From NCBI GenBank assembly GCA_021201095.1, contig JAJQFO010000007.1:1-56893 (forward strand): DNA of 56,893 bases, given 5' to 3'. Made by a program: the position numbers and the translations under genes. Below, one piece after another: positions 32,544-40,158 of this stretch (positions within the stretch are counted from its first letter, which is position 1; the number at the start of each line of letters is the position of its first letter). Below the pieces are notes generated by a model, which was given only the letters and a program-made list of their open reading frames with translations, had not been told where the DNA came from and did not search any database. Source of the stretch: Lachnospiraceae bacterium. GTDB taxonomy: Bacteria; Bacillota; Clostridia; Lachnospirales; Lachnospiraceae.

Positions 32544-33404
32544 TTATACTTTTATATTCTTTCGCATATAGCTCTCCAGTGTCTCCATACCGTCCGGTCT
32601 CCCGGCCGGGTCCGACGTCTGCTTTCGATATTCATAGGGTGTCACTCCAAACGTTTTCTTAAACACCTGGCCCAGATAACGCTCGTCCGGGATACCGACA
32701 CGCATTCCAATCTCCCGGTTTCTCAGCGATGTCTCCCGAAGCAGCCGCGCCGTGTGAAACATCCGCACAGAAGTCAGAATCTCCAGAAACGTATGCCCGG
32801 TATGCCGTTTGATATAAGAGCTCATATAGACCGGACTAAAATAGAATTGCTCTGCCAGCTGAGAAAGGGTAAGGTTCTCCGCGTAATGAGCATAAATATA
32901 GGAAAGCATGTCGTGGATATTCGCTGATTTCCCCGTATCTTCTACCACTTCTCTGGCGCCCAGCACTTCCCGGTACCCATCCACCTTCTGCTCCAGATTC
33001 CGTATATACCGCTTCGACTGCCGTTCCTGATCAATCGCCTCGCAGGCTCTTTTTACACTGTCAAAGATCTGATCCGGCGTCGAGGGTTTTAAAATATAAT
33101 CAAACACACCGCAGCCGATCGCCTGCTGCGCCAGAGAAAATTCCCCATAGCCGCTCAGCAGAATCGTCTTCGCGGAAGCATTCGTCTTTTGCAGATTCTT
33201 TGCCAGTTCCACTCCGCCCATTCCGGGCATTTTGATATCCGTCAGCAGAATATCAAATTCCATTCCATCGATATATTCCTGTGCTTCCAGTCCGTTTCTG
33301 GCCACACCGACAACTTCAATCTGCCGCTTGTCCCATTTCATACCGGCCAGACCGTCCCGGATCATTTTTTCATCATCCGCGATGACCATCCTGTATCTGT
33401 TCAT
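32544..33404 (-). CDS. AraC-type response regulator, YesN type
   Basis: The protein has 286 residues. The receiver domain (1 to about 120) has the acidic pair Asp10-Asp11 and phospho-acceptor Asp56 in LLTDIKMPGMGG. The last 100 residues are an AraC DNA-binding domain (TLSQLAEQFYFSPVYMSSYI, then GIPDERYLGQVFKKTFG). It lacks the middle domain of longer YesN proteins. It forms a two-component pair with the kinase and probably activates the binding-protein promoter. Confidence 0.94.
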   Translation of the reverse strand: MNRYRMVIADDEKMIRDGLAGMKWDKRQIEVVGVARNGLEAQEYIDGMEFDILLTDIKMPGMGGVELAKNLQKTNASAKTILLSGYGEFSLAQQAIGCGVFDYILKPSTPDQIFDSVKRACEAIDQERQSKRYIRNLEQKVDGYREVLGAREVVEDTGKSANIHDMLSYIYAHYAENLTLSQLAEQFYFSPVYMSSYIKRHTGHTFLEILTSVRMFHTARLLRETSLRNREIGMRVGIPDERYLGQVFKKTFGVTPYEYRKQTSDPAGRPDGMETLESYMRKNIKV

Positions 33405-33614
33405 TTTCCCTCTTCCTTATTTTGCATTTTCTGTCATGTCTGAGCCTTCTCATCCTGACCTGGTTACGTATCCTGCTTTTCATGAATTTCCTCATGGTAA
33501 CAAAATGCCGATTTATATTCAGTGTTATTTTTTCCCTTAAAGTGTCATTTTTAATATTTACTTCAAAGTGCCTCACCGGCATTCACATTCATTGTGCTGC
33601 TTTTTCATATACTG

Positions 33615-34736
33615 TCATGACAGGAATCCCTGAATGTACGGCAGTGCCGCTCCTATGGTAATATTATGTTCCGGCATTTTGCTTACAGACAGAAAATCAT
33701 CCTCCTCGATGAACGGAGTCATCTGCCGGATCTTCTGATACAGAAACGTAATGTCTTCCTCCCGAAGGTAAGGAGCCAGATAGCCGCCGATTACAAAATC
33801 CGTATCATATACCAGATGAATCATGTTAATTGCTGAAGCCAGATCACTCAGAAATTTGTTCCAGCGCTGCAGATGGTCGTCTGTCCCCGCGCGCAGATTT
33901 ACAAAAAAAGTATCCGGCGTTTCATCCCCACGTAAAAGTGCGTCAAGCGAGCACAGCGTTTCCATACAGCCTCTTTTCCCGCAATAACAGACGGCACCAT
34001 CCGCTTTCATCTGAATATGTTCAACCGTGGCATTGTGGCCGTGTTTACCGGTCAGTATTTTCCCATTGCGGATGATGGCCGCGCCAAGATGCCTGCTGAC
34101 AGACAGATATACTCCATCTTTCAGCCCCGGCGAAGCCCACAGCTCTGCCACAGCCGCACTGTCCGCGTCGTGGATAAAAGTACACGGATAAGGAAGATAC
34201 TTGCGAAACGCTTCAACTGACAAACCGGTGCAGTTCAGTATTTTCCCGTATATGACGCGCTCCCCATCGGGAGAAATGAGACCCTGCAGTGCAAAGCCAA
34301 CACCCAGAATCTGTTCCTGCCTCAGCTGAAGGGACTGAATAAAGTGCTGAATCTGATCGCTCACTTCCTTACAATAGGCTTCACTGTCTGAATAGAGTAT
34401 TTCATATATCATTCGATCAATTTTCTTTCCATACAGATCTACTGCAATTATTTTTATTTCTTTTTCAAGAATCTCTACCCCCACACTGACACGGTAGTCC
34501 GGGACAATCCTGTATGCGACAGCTTTCCGTCCAACATATTCGGTATTGATGCGCCCGCTTTTACAGATCAGCCCTTTGCTTTCCAGTTCAGCCAGATTGC
34601 TGGTAACTGTCGGGCGGCTCAGATGAAGGGAAAAGCAGATATCCTGCTGAGAGACAGCCTCATTGGCATACAAATAATGATAAATCAGATTTTGATTGTT
34701 CTGTTTGATCCGTCCGGGTGTAATGCTGTCTTCCAT
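33615..34736 (-). CDS. ROK-family transcriptional repressor
   Basis: The protein has 373 residues. Residues about 10-60 are a winged helix-turn-helix (VSQQDICFSLHLSRPTVTSNL). The rest is a ROK domain; the zinc motif is CYCGKRGCME after GHNATVEHI, and a glucokinase-like phosphate loop is weak, as usual for repressors. Sugar binding should release it from DNA. CAGGAGG precedes 34736. Two matching operator-like sites lie in the upstream gap, one over its own promoter and one over a divergent promoter. A plain sugar kinase is unlikely because of the N-terminal domain. Confidence 0.92.
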   Translation of the reverse strand: MEDSITPGRIKQNNQNLIYHYLYANEAVSQQDICFSLHLSRPTVTSNLAELESKGLICKSGRINTEYVGRKAVAYRIVPDYRVSVGVEILEKEIKIIAVDLYGKKIDRMIYEILYSDSEAYCKEVSDQIQHFIQSLQLRQEQILGVGFALQGLISPDGERVIYGKILNCTGLSVEAFRKYLPYPCTFIHDADSAAVAELWASPGLKDGVYLSVSRHLGAAIIRNGKILTGKHGHNATVEHIQMKADGAVCYCGKRGCMETLCSLDALLRGDETPDTFFVNLRAGTDDHLQRWNKFLSDLASAINMIHLVYDTDFVIGGYLAPYLREEDITFLYQKIRQMTPFIEEDDFLSVSKMPEHNITIGAALPYIQGFLS

Positions 34737-34755
34737 GTTGTTTCCTCCTGGCAAT

Positions 34756-34786
34756 TTTAAAAAATCATTTTACGAAATTGATTATA
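34756..34786 (-). promoter_or_regulatory. ROK gene promoter and autoregulatory operator
   Basis: Extended -10 TGTTATAAT (TATAAT at 34781-34786) followed directly by the site TTTAAAAAATCATTTTACGA plus AA (34756-34777). The site aligns with the operator of the divergent promoter, including the ATC-TTTT-AC core. Confidence 0.55.
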
Positions 34787-34858
34787 ACATATGATTATCC
34801 GAATATAATTGTGCAATTCGCACAAAATTCTTCTTCATATTTTGTAATTTTCCCCATA

Positions 34859-34919
34859 TTGACGAATCATCGTAAAGCTCCTATTATGTAAATGTATTTA
34901 GTAAATCGTTTTTACAAAA
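34859..34919 (+). promoter_or_regulatory. Divergent plus-strand promoter with inverted-repeat operator
   Basis: TTGACG (34859-34864) and TATTAT (34882-34887) are 17 bases apart. TTTAGTAAA (34897-34905) and TTTACAAAA (34911-34919) form an inverted repeat matching at eight of nine positions, just downstream of the -10. A repressor bound there would block transcription, and the ROK protein is the natural candidate. Confidence 0.65.
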
Positions 34920-34948
34920 CTTTTTTCCAAAAAACAGGAGGAACTGAC

Positions 34949-35026
34949 ATGGGTATTATCGAAAAGATGAGACTGGACGGTAAAAAGGGGCAACCGGCCT
35001 CTGCATTGATGAACTCTGCCACCTGA
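34949..35026 (+). pseudogene. Remnant start of a short-chain dehydrogenase gene
   Basis: CAGGAGG is followed by an ATG and the codons MGIIEKMRLDGKKG, the usual beginning of gluconate-dehydrogenase-like SDR proteins just before their nucleotide-binding loop. The frame then diverges and stops after 25 codons. The rest of the gene is absent, so a deletion joined this start to unrelated sequence. The promoter and operator upstream are intact. It is the only plus-strand gene start in the window. Confidence 0.6.
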
Positions 35027-35065
35027 AATATTCTCAAAACCTATCGTTATTATTGTTTTCAGCAA

Positions 35066-35105
35066 AGAAAAAAAGCCCCGGATCTATGCCAATCCGGGGC
35101 TTTCA
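35066..35105 (-). terminator. Bidirectional terminator after glyQS
   Basis: GCCCCGGAT pairs with ATCCGGGGC (35075-35100) with a run of A on the left and TTTCATTT on the right. It can end both the minus-strand glyQS transcript and transcripts from the plus-strand promoter. Confidence 0.85.
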
Positions 35106-35151
35106 TTTCCATTTTTTTACGTGGTGGCTTCTCCACGAGGCTGATTATCAA

Positions 35152-35277
35152 TTATTTATCGCCGTCCAACCATTTGACGAAGTAGTAGCTAACTGCTTCA
35201 ACCATGGCTGCCACTGGCCAGTTTATCGGCAACGAAAAAATGAATCCATCTGTAAAAGTGAAACTCTTACCACGCAA
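35152..35277 (-). CDS. Small hypothetical protein overlapping the end of glyQS
   Basis: A 41-codon frame starts with TTG inside the last codons of glyQS, just after GAGGAG, and ends with TAA. The product reads [20 protein letters not shown] followed by [21 protein letters not shown]: amphipathic, with a possible short membrane-inserted segment. Translational coupling to glyQS is suggested by the overlap. The family was not recognised. The alternative ATG at codon 25 would leave only 17 residues. The frame could be fortuitous. Confidence 0.4.
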   Translation of the reverse strand: MRGKSFTFTDGFIFSLPINWPVAAMVEAVSYYFVKWLDGDK

Positions 35278-36655
35278 ATTTCTCCTCGAAATATGCCTTC
35301 AGGTCTTCAATCTTTATGCGCTCCTGCTCCATGCTGTCACGGTCGCGCACGGTCACGGCGCCGTCCGTTTCGGAGTCGAAGTCGTAGGTCACGCAGAACG
35401 GCGTCCCGATCTCGTCCTGTCTGCGGTAGCGCTTGCCGATGTTGCCGCGGTCGTCGAATTCGCAGTTGTAATATTTGGAAAGCTCTGTGTACACCTTCTC
35501 GGCACCCTCGTTCAGCTTTTTGGAGAGCGGCAGCACGCCGATCTTGACCGGAGCGATGGCCGGATGGAAGTGCAGCACGGTGCGCACGTCTCCGCCCTCG
35601 AGGGTTTCTTCGTCATAGGCGCTGCAAAGGAAGGCCAGAACGACGCGGTCCGCGCCGAGCGACGGCTCGATGACATACGGGATGTATTTTTCCTTCTTTT
35701 CCTCGTCAAAATAGGTCATATCCTGACCGGAGGTATTCTGATGCTGGGTCAGGTCATAGTCGGTGCGGTCCGCGATGCCCCAGAGCTCGCCCCAGCCAAA
35801 CGGGAACAGGAACTCGATATCGGTAGTACCCTTGCTATAGAAGCAAAGCTCCTCCGGATCGTGGTCGCGCAGGCGCAGCTCGTTCTCGTTCATGCCCAGC
35901 TTTTTCAGCCATTCAAAGCAGAAGGTCCTCCAGTACTGGAACCAGTCAAGATCCGTGCCCGGCACGCAGAAGAACTCCAGCTCCATCTGCTCAAACTCGC
36001 AGGTACGGAAGGTGAAGTTGCCCGGTGTGATTTCGTTGCGGAAGGATTTCCCGATCTGCGCGATACCGAAAGGCAGCTTTTTGCGGGAGGTCCGCTGTAC
36101 GTTTTTAAAGTTTACAAAGATGCCCTGTGCGGTCTCCGGACGCAGATAAACGGTATTCTTCGCGTCCTCGGTCACGCCCTGGAAGGTCTTAAACATCAGA
36201 TTGAACTGACGGATGTCCGTGAAATTGTGCTTGCCGCAGGACGGGCAGGGAATCTTATGATCTTCGATGTAATCCCGCATCTCTTCCTGTGAAAAAGCGT
36301 CGATCGGCTTGTCCAGGGTCAACCCCTGCTCTGCACAGTAATCTTCAATCACCTTGTCCGCGCGGAAACGCTCGTGGCACTCCTTGCAGTCCATCAGCGG
36401 ATCCGCGAAGCCGCCGAGGTGGCCGCTCGCCACCCAGGTCTGCGGGTTCATCAGAATTGCGCAGTCCACTCCGACATTGTACGGATTCTCACGCACAAAT
36501 TTCTGCCACCAGGCCTGTTTGACGTTATTCTTGAGCTCCACGCCAAGGTTGCCGTAGTCCCAGGTATTCGCCAGGCCGCCGTAAATCTCCGAGCCCGGAT
36601 ACACAAAGCCTCTGCCCTTCGCCAGCGCTACAATTTTTTCCATGGTCTTTTCCAT
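35267..36655 (-). CDS. glyQS: Glycyl-tRNA synthetase (single-chain, dimeric type)
   Basis: The protein has 462 residues, class II. The N-terminus [19 protein letters not shown], motif 2 with FRNEITP, and motif 3 with [12 protein letters not shown] are clear. CKEC and CPSCGKH look like a zinc-binding insertion. It charges tRNA-Gly with glycine. GAGGAG precedes the start. The 207-base upstream gap has no T-box specifier or antiterminator features that could be recognised. Confidence 0.96.
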   Translation of the reverse strand: MEKTMEKIVALAKGRGFVYPGSEIYGGLANTWDYGNLGVELKNNVKQAWWQKFVRENPYNVGVDCAILMNPQTWVASGHLGGFADPLMDCKECHERFRADKVIEDYCAEQGLTLDKPIDAFSQEEMRDYIEDHKIPCPSCGKHNFTDIRQFNLMFKTFQGVTEDAKNTVYLRPETAQGIFVNFKNVQRTSRKKLPFGIAQIGKSFRNEITPGNFTFRTCEFEQMELEFFCVPGTDLDWFQYWRTFCFEWLKKLGMNENELRLRDHDPEELCFYSKGTTDIEFLFPFGWGELWGIADRTDYDLTQHQNTSGQDMTYFDEEKKEKYIPYVIEPSLGADRVVLAFLCSAYDEETLEGGDVRTVLHFHPAIAPVKIGVLPLSKKLNEGAEKVYTELSKYYNCEFDDRGNIGKRYRRQDEIGTPFCVTYDFDSETDGAVTVRDRDSMEQERIKIEDLKAYFEEKFAW

Positions 36656-36862
36656 AACAGTTTCTCCTCTTCTTTATTATCATTATGTCCGCATATCCAT
36701 AAAAATGTTTCCGCAAAGACAAGAAAATCCTTATCTTCCCATCTTCAGTCTTCCCTCCATGCAGATGAAGCGCGGAAGCATCTGCTGCAGACACTTTTTC
36801 AACCAGGTGAATACCCCATCATCCAAAACCAATGCGATTGCGGTCGATTGATTTCAATCAGT

Positions 36863-37588
36863 TCAGCTATCTCCATATATAATATAAACGCGGTTTGCAA
36901 GCTTCTGTTCAGCGTAGGTCTCTTCCTCTCCTCCATAGACCTTGCTGGAAGGAAGCACCAAGCCTTCCTCTTCTTCCTGATCTCCGGTCGCGTTTACCGT
37001 ATCCGCTGAAATCATCTCTGCGTTCGAGCTGATATAGGTCACGCTTTCTCCCTCCACATGGACCTCCATGGGAGCCTGCACAATCACTACCTCGGCCGAC
37101 ATATCGCTAAACACCGCACTGTAGCTCACCTCGCCGCCAGATATTTCTCCGTCCTCAATCCGGTAGAAATTTGTATCAAACAGATACCCCTCCAGCTGGG
37201 CGCTGATGATCGAACCGCAGAAAAACTCTACATTATTAAATGCAGCATAATCCTCCGCAGAAGAATACAAAAGCTTCAGTGTAACAGTGCTGCCGTCATT
37301 GGTAAAGCTTTTGACTGTGATAGAATCCTCACCATTCTCCGCATTGTACGCATCCACTTCCGCATTGATCATCTCTTCCAGTTCTGTCAGATCATAGTAA
37401 GACTGATCCAGAGTCTCCTGAACAATCTCTGTCACACTTCCATCGGAAGCAATGGAAATCGCGTCTGACTCCTGCGGAGTCCACGCACTGTCCAGATTCA
37501 GCATATCATCCAGCGTACCGCAGCCGCCAAGCAGCATGACAGCCACGCAGATCAGAGCCAGTGCTGCTCTTCTTTTTGCTGTAGCCAT
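36863..37588 (-). CDS. Lipoprotein of unknown function
   Basis: The protein has 241 residues. The signal peptide with lipobox LLGGC (Cys near residue 23) predicts lipid anchoring. The mature part is acidic with alternating beta-strand-like segments (SDGSVTEIVQETLDQSYYDL, TVTLKLLYSSAEDYAAF). No catalytic motif was seen. GGGAGG before 37588 and the signal peptide set the start. The repeat pair R1 lies in its upstream gap. Confidence 0.88.
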   Translation of the reverse strand: MATAKRRAALALICVAVMLLGGCGTLDDMLNLDSAWTPQESDAISIASDGSVTEIVQETLDQSYYDLTELEEMINAEVDAYNAENGEDSITVKSFTNDGSTVTLKLLYSSAEDYAAFNNVEFFCGSIISAQLEGYLFDTNFYRIEDGEISGGEVSYSAVFSDMSAEVVIVQAPMEVHVEGESVTYISSNAEMISADTVNATGDQEEEEGLVLPSSKVYGGEEETYAEQKLANRVYIIYGDS

Positions 37589-37629
37589 TTTTCCTCCCAA
37601 AATATCCAAATTTCCAAATTCTAATATTA

Positions 37630-37830
37630 ATTATTTCCTTGTGCGCCTGTGTCTTTCATTCGACCAGCGGCCACTGCCGTCTGGTCGCCGCGCCAGGCGC
37701 ATGGCAGCTTCAGCTGCCAAATTTCCTTATGCGCCTGTGTCTCTCATTCGACCAGCGGCCACTGCCGTCTGGTCGCCGCGCCAGGCGCATGGCAGCTTCA
37801 GCTGCCAAATTTCCTTATGCGCCTGTGTGC
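37630..37830 (-). repeat. Structured repeat family R1, two full tandem copies plus a partial arm
   Basis: Two 84-base copies (37657-37740 and 37745-37828) repeat with an 88-base period and differ at only a few bases. Each has an outer stem CAGGCGCA/TGCGCCTG, an enclosed perfect hairpin GGCAGC-TTCA-GCTGCC, and a second stem CGACCAG/CTGGTCG. A further arm lies at 37630-37651. The paired bases differ from copy 1 at 1176-1272 but pairing is kept. They sit between recO and the lipoprotein gene. Confidence 0.8.
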
Positions 37831-37929
37831 ATTATAAAGGGAAACGCCCCACGTTTCAACTATTTTTTATGCATAGATGTACAAATGGTTTTTATATGCT
37901 TTTCATGTACAAAAACACAGGCAAACGTT

Positions 37930-38586
37930 TCATGCCGTCATCTGCCGCAAAATATCGAGAGATTTAAATTTCCGGTCTATGGAAACACTATTACGATAAT
38001 CCTGCACTCTGCGGAATTCCTGAAAAATTTCCGGCTGCAGGGTGAACTGATAAAGCTTCTGTATCGGTGCACGTATCACGTAAGAAATCGCATATCTGGT
38101 CGATTCGTTCAGGGATGGATCCTCGGCTGTTTCAAATGGAAATTCACCGTTCATGACCATGGCCTTCATCTCAAAAATGCAGCGGATCAGCTCATTGTCC
38201 GGCTCCGGCTTTGGCAGCATGCGCAGCGTCACGTACAAAAGATTCAGCATTCCGGCCGCCTCCAGGTTTTCCCGGGTATAATATTCCGCAAGCTCCATGA
38301 AATAACAGGCATAGCAGGAATCTACAATGTCCTCCCGCACTTCGCGGAAATATTCGGAAATATCGGCCTGTACGAGCGTGTAGGCATTCTTCCCCTCATA
38401 GACTGTAAAAATACCGAATGCAAACGGAGTTGCAGCCGCGAGCAGCGGGCTGTTCGGCTTGCGTGCGCCTCTGGCAAAGGCGGTGATCTTGCCTCTTTCT
38501 CTGGTCAGAAGAACTGTCCGCCTGTCATATTCGCCCACAGGCGCAGCCAGAAGCACCATACCTGTCAGCTTTAAGGGATCGCTCAT
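37930..38586 (-). CDS. recO: DNA repair protein RecO
   Basis: The protein has 218 residues, slightly short for the family. The N-terminal OB fold starts LKLTGMVLLAAPVGEYDRRT, followed by LLTRERGKITAFARGARKP, and the helical domain includes YACYFMELAEYY. It helps load RecA at gaps with RecR. It lies 46 bases after era, the usual era-recO order in Firmicutes. Confidence 0.93.
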   Translation of the reverse strand: MSDPLKLTGMVLLAAPVGEYDRRTVLLTRERGKITAFARGARKPNSPLLAAATPFAFGIFTVYEGKNAYTLVQADISEYFREVREDIVDSCYACYFMELAEYYTRENLEAAGMLNLLYVTLRMLPKPEPDNELIRCIFEMKAMVMNGEFPFETAEDPSLNESTRYAISYVIRAPIQKLYQFTLQPEIFQEFRRVQDYRNSVSIDRKFKSLDILRQMTA

Positions 38587-38632
38587 CGTGCCTCACTCCC
38601 GTCTTTTCTTAAATCCTAAAGACTTTTTGATA

Positions 38633-39928
38633 TCAGTCCAGTTCTTTCTTATCATATCCAAAATTCTTAATCAGAAAATCGCTGTCGCGCCAGTCTTTTT
38701 TCACCTTCACCCACAGCTGGAGATTGACCGGCTCTTCGAGCATCTGCTCGATCTCATAGCGCGCCTGAGAACCGATTTTTCGGAGCATCGCGCCGCCCTT
38801 GCCGATAATCATCCCCTTATGGGAATCCTTCTCGCAGATAATGGTCGCCTCTATGTCCATGATCCAGTCCGCGGTCTCACGCACATGAATCTCCGCCTGG
38901 GCTCTGCGGCCAAGAGGAACGTTCTGGGAGCTCACTTCCCGGCGAGACGCATCTTCGGAATTTTGCCGGTGCGGTTTTGTCTGTGCATCTTCCTGCAGAT
39001 TCCCCTGTTTGGCGTCTGCATGGACATTATTTCCAGAGTTGCACTGTCTGGTATCTGCAAGAGCACTATGGGCGCCATCCTGAGTTTTTCTATCTCCATT
39101 TTTCTGAGCCGCGTCCATGTATCCCGCATTACCGTTTCCGCTTTCCTGCTTCGCATCCGTGTGTCCCGCCCCGGCTTTTGGCGGATGCTCGTGCCTGTGC
39201 CGGTTTCTGCTGCGCACAGCCTCGGCTCTGCCATCCTTCCTTTTCTGGCTGCCCGCCGGCCGCTCCTGCATATACTCAATGGTAACCGCGATCCCATGCG
39301 GAATCTCTTCCTCCAGGCAGCGGAGAGCTTTTTCCCGGATCAGCTCCGCAACGATCTGGCGCTGCGGCTGATCGGTCACCGTATCTTCATCGTAAAACTG
39401 CGGGCCGCAAGGCAGATAGCGGAATATCGCGCGGATCACCTCATCCATATGAAGTCCCCGAAGCGCACAGACCGGAATCATGTCCGCGAAATCATAGAGT
39501 TCCCGATAGACATCCAGGTAATGAGAAATTTCATGTTTGTCCACCGTATCCATCTTATTCAGAATCAGAATAACCGGCAGATGCACACTTTTCAGCATCT
39601 GCGCGATGGCCAGCTCACCCTTGCCAACATAATCGACCGGCTCCACCAGCCAAAGCACGACATCCACTTCCTTCAGCGTCTGCTCTGCGGCCGTCACCAT
39701 ATACTCGCCCAGCTTGTTTTTTGCCTTATGAAGGCCGGGAGTGTCCAGAAAAATAATCTGGCCCTCCTTCGAAGTATAAACAGTCTGAATCCGGTTGCGC
39801 GTCGTCTGCGGCTTACTGGAGGTGATCGCGATCTTCTGCCCGATCAGATGGTTCATCAGTGTGGATTTTCCAACGTTCGGCCGTCCGATCAGTGTCACAA
39901 AGCCGGATTTAAAGTCTGCGTTTTGCAT
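38633..39928 (-). CDS. era: GTPase Era with a large hydrophilic insertion
   Basis: The protein has 431 residues; ordinary Era has about 300. The GTPase motifs are GRPNVGKST (15-23), DTPG (62-65) and NKMD (124-127). The KH domain has IIGKGGAMLRKIG near residue 380. Between them, residues about 222-350 form a polar insertion rich in Gln, Asn, Asp, Lys and Arg, with recurring DAKQ, DAAQ, DTRQ and GN units. It binds 16S rRNA in small-subunit assembly. The ATG at 39928 has AGAGGAC upstream; the extra frame to 40006 covers tandem repeats and is not Era-like. Confidence 0.95.
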   Translation of the reverse strand: MQNADFKSGFVTLIGRPNVGKSTLMNHLIGQKIAITSSKPQTTRNRIQTVYTSKEGQIIFLDTPGLHKAKNKLGEYMVTAAEQTLKEVDVVLWLVEPVDYVGKGELAIAQMLKSVHLPVILILNKMDTVDKHEISHYLDVYRELYDFADMIPVCALRGLHMDEVIRAIFRYLPCGPQFYDEDTVTDQPQRQIVAELIREKALRCLEEEIPHGIAVTIEYMQERPAGSQKRKDGRAEAVRSRNRHRHEHPPKAGAGHTDAKQESGNGNAGYMDAAQKNGDRKTQDGAHSALADTRQCNSGNNVHADAKQGNLQEDAQTKPHRQNSEDASRREVSSQNVPLGRRAQAEIHVRETADWIMDIEATIICEKDSHKGMIIGKGGAMLRKIGSQARYEIEQMLEEPVNLQLWVKVKKDWRDSDFLIKNFGYDKKELD

Positions 39929-40007
39929 AAAAAATGTCCTCTTTAACTTAAGTTTCCTTCCATGCCCCGGCAGGAATTTTTCATACTTTTCTTTCGATTC
40001 CACCAAA

Positions 40008-40158
40008 GACTCAGCAGCTTTCCGAATCGGATCCCATCTAAGCTCAGCAGCTTTCCCAATCGGATCTCATCTCAGCTCAGCAGGTTTCCCAATCGGATCT
40101 CATCTAAGCTTAGCAGCTTTCCCAACCGGATCTCATCTAATACTCAGCAGGTTTCTCC
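40008..40158 (-). repeat. 33 bp tandem repeat spanning the stop of the M16 protease gene
   Basis: Units on the minus strand are 40158-40124 (35 bases), 40123-40091, 40090-40058, 40057-40025 and a partial one to 40008. The core is GGGAAAGCTGCTGAGCTTAG followed by ATGAGATCCGATT. The first unit contains the last four codons and the stop of the protease gene. Confidence 0.85.

Noticed and set aside
36656..36862. Possible T-box upstream of glyQS
   Set aside because: No recognisable T-box bulge, antiterminator or terminator sequence was found.
37630..37830. CRISPR-like array
   Set aside because: Only two full units, both structured and without variable spacers; they belong to repeat family R1.
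38459..39946. 495-codon plus-strand frame opposite era
   Set aside because: Long only because era has few antisense stops; no start signal and no recognisable domain.
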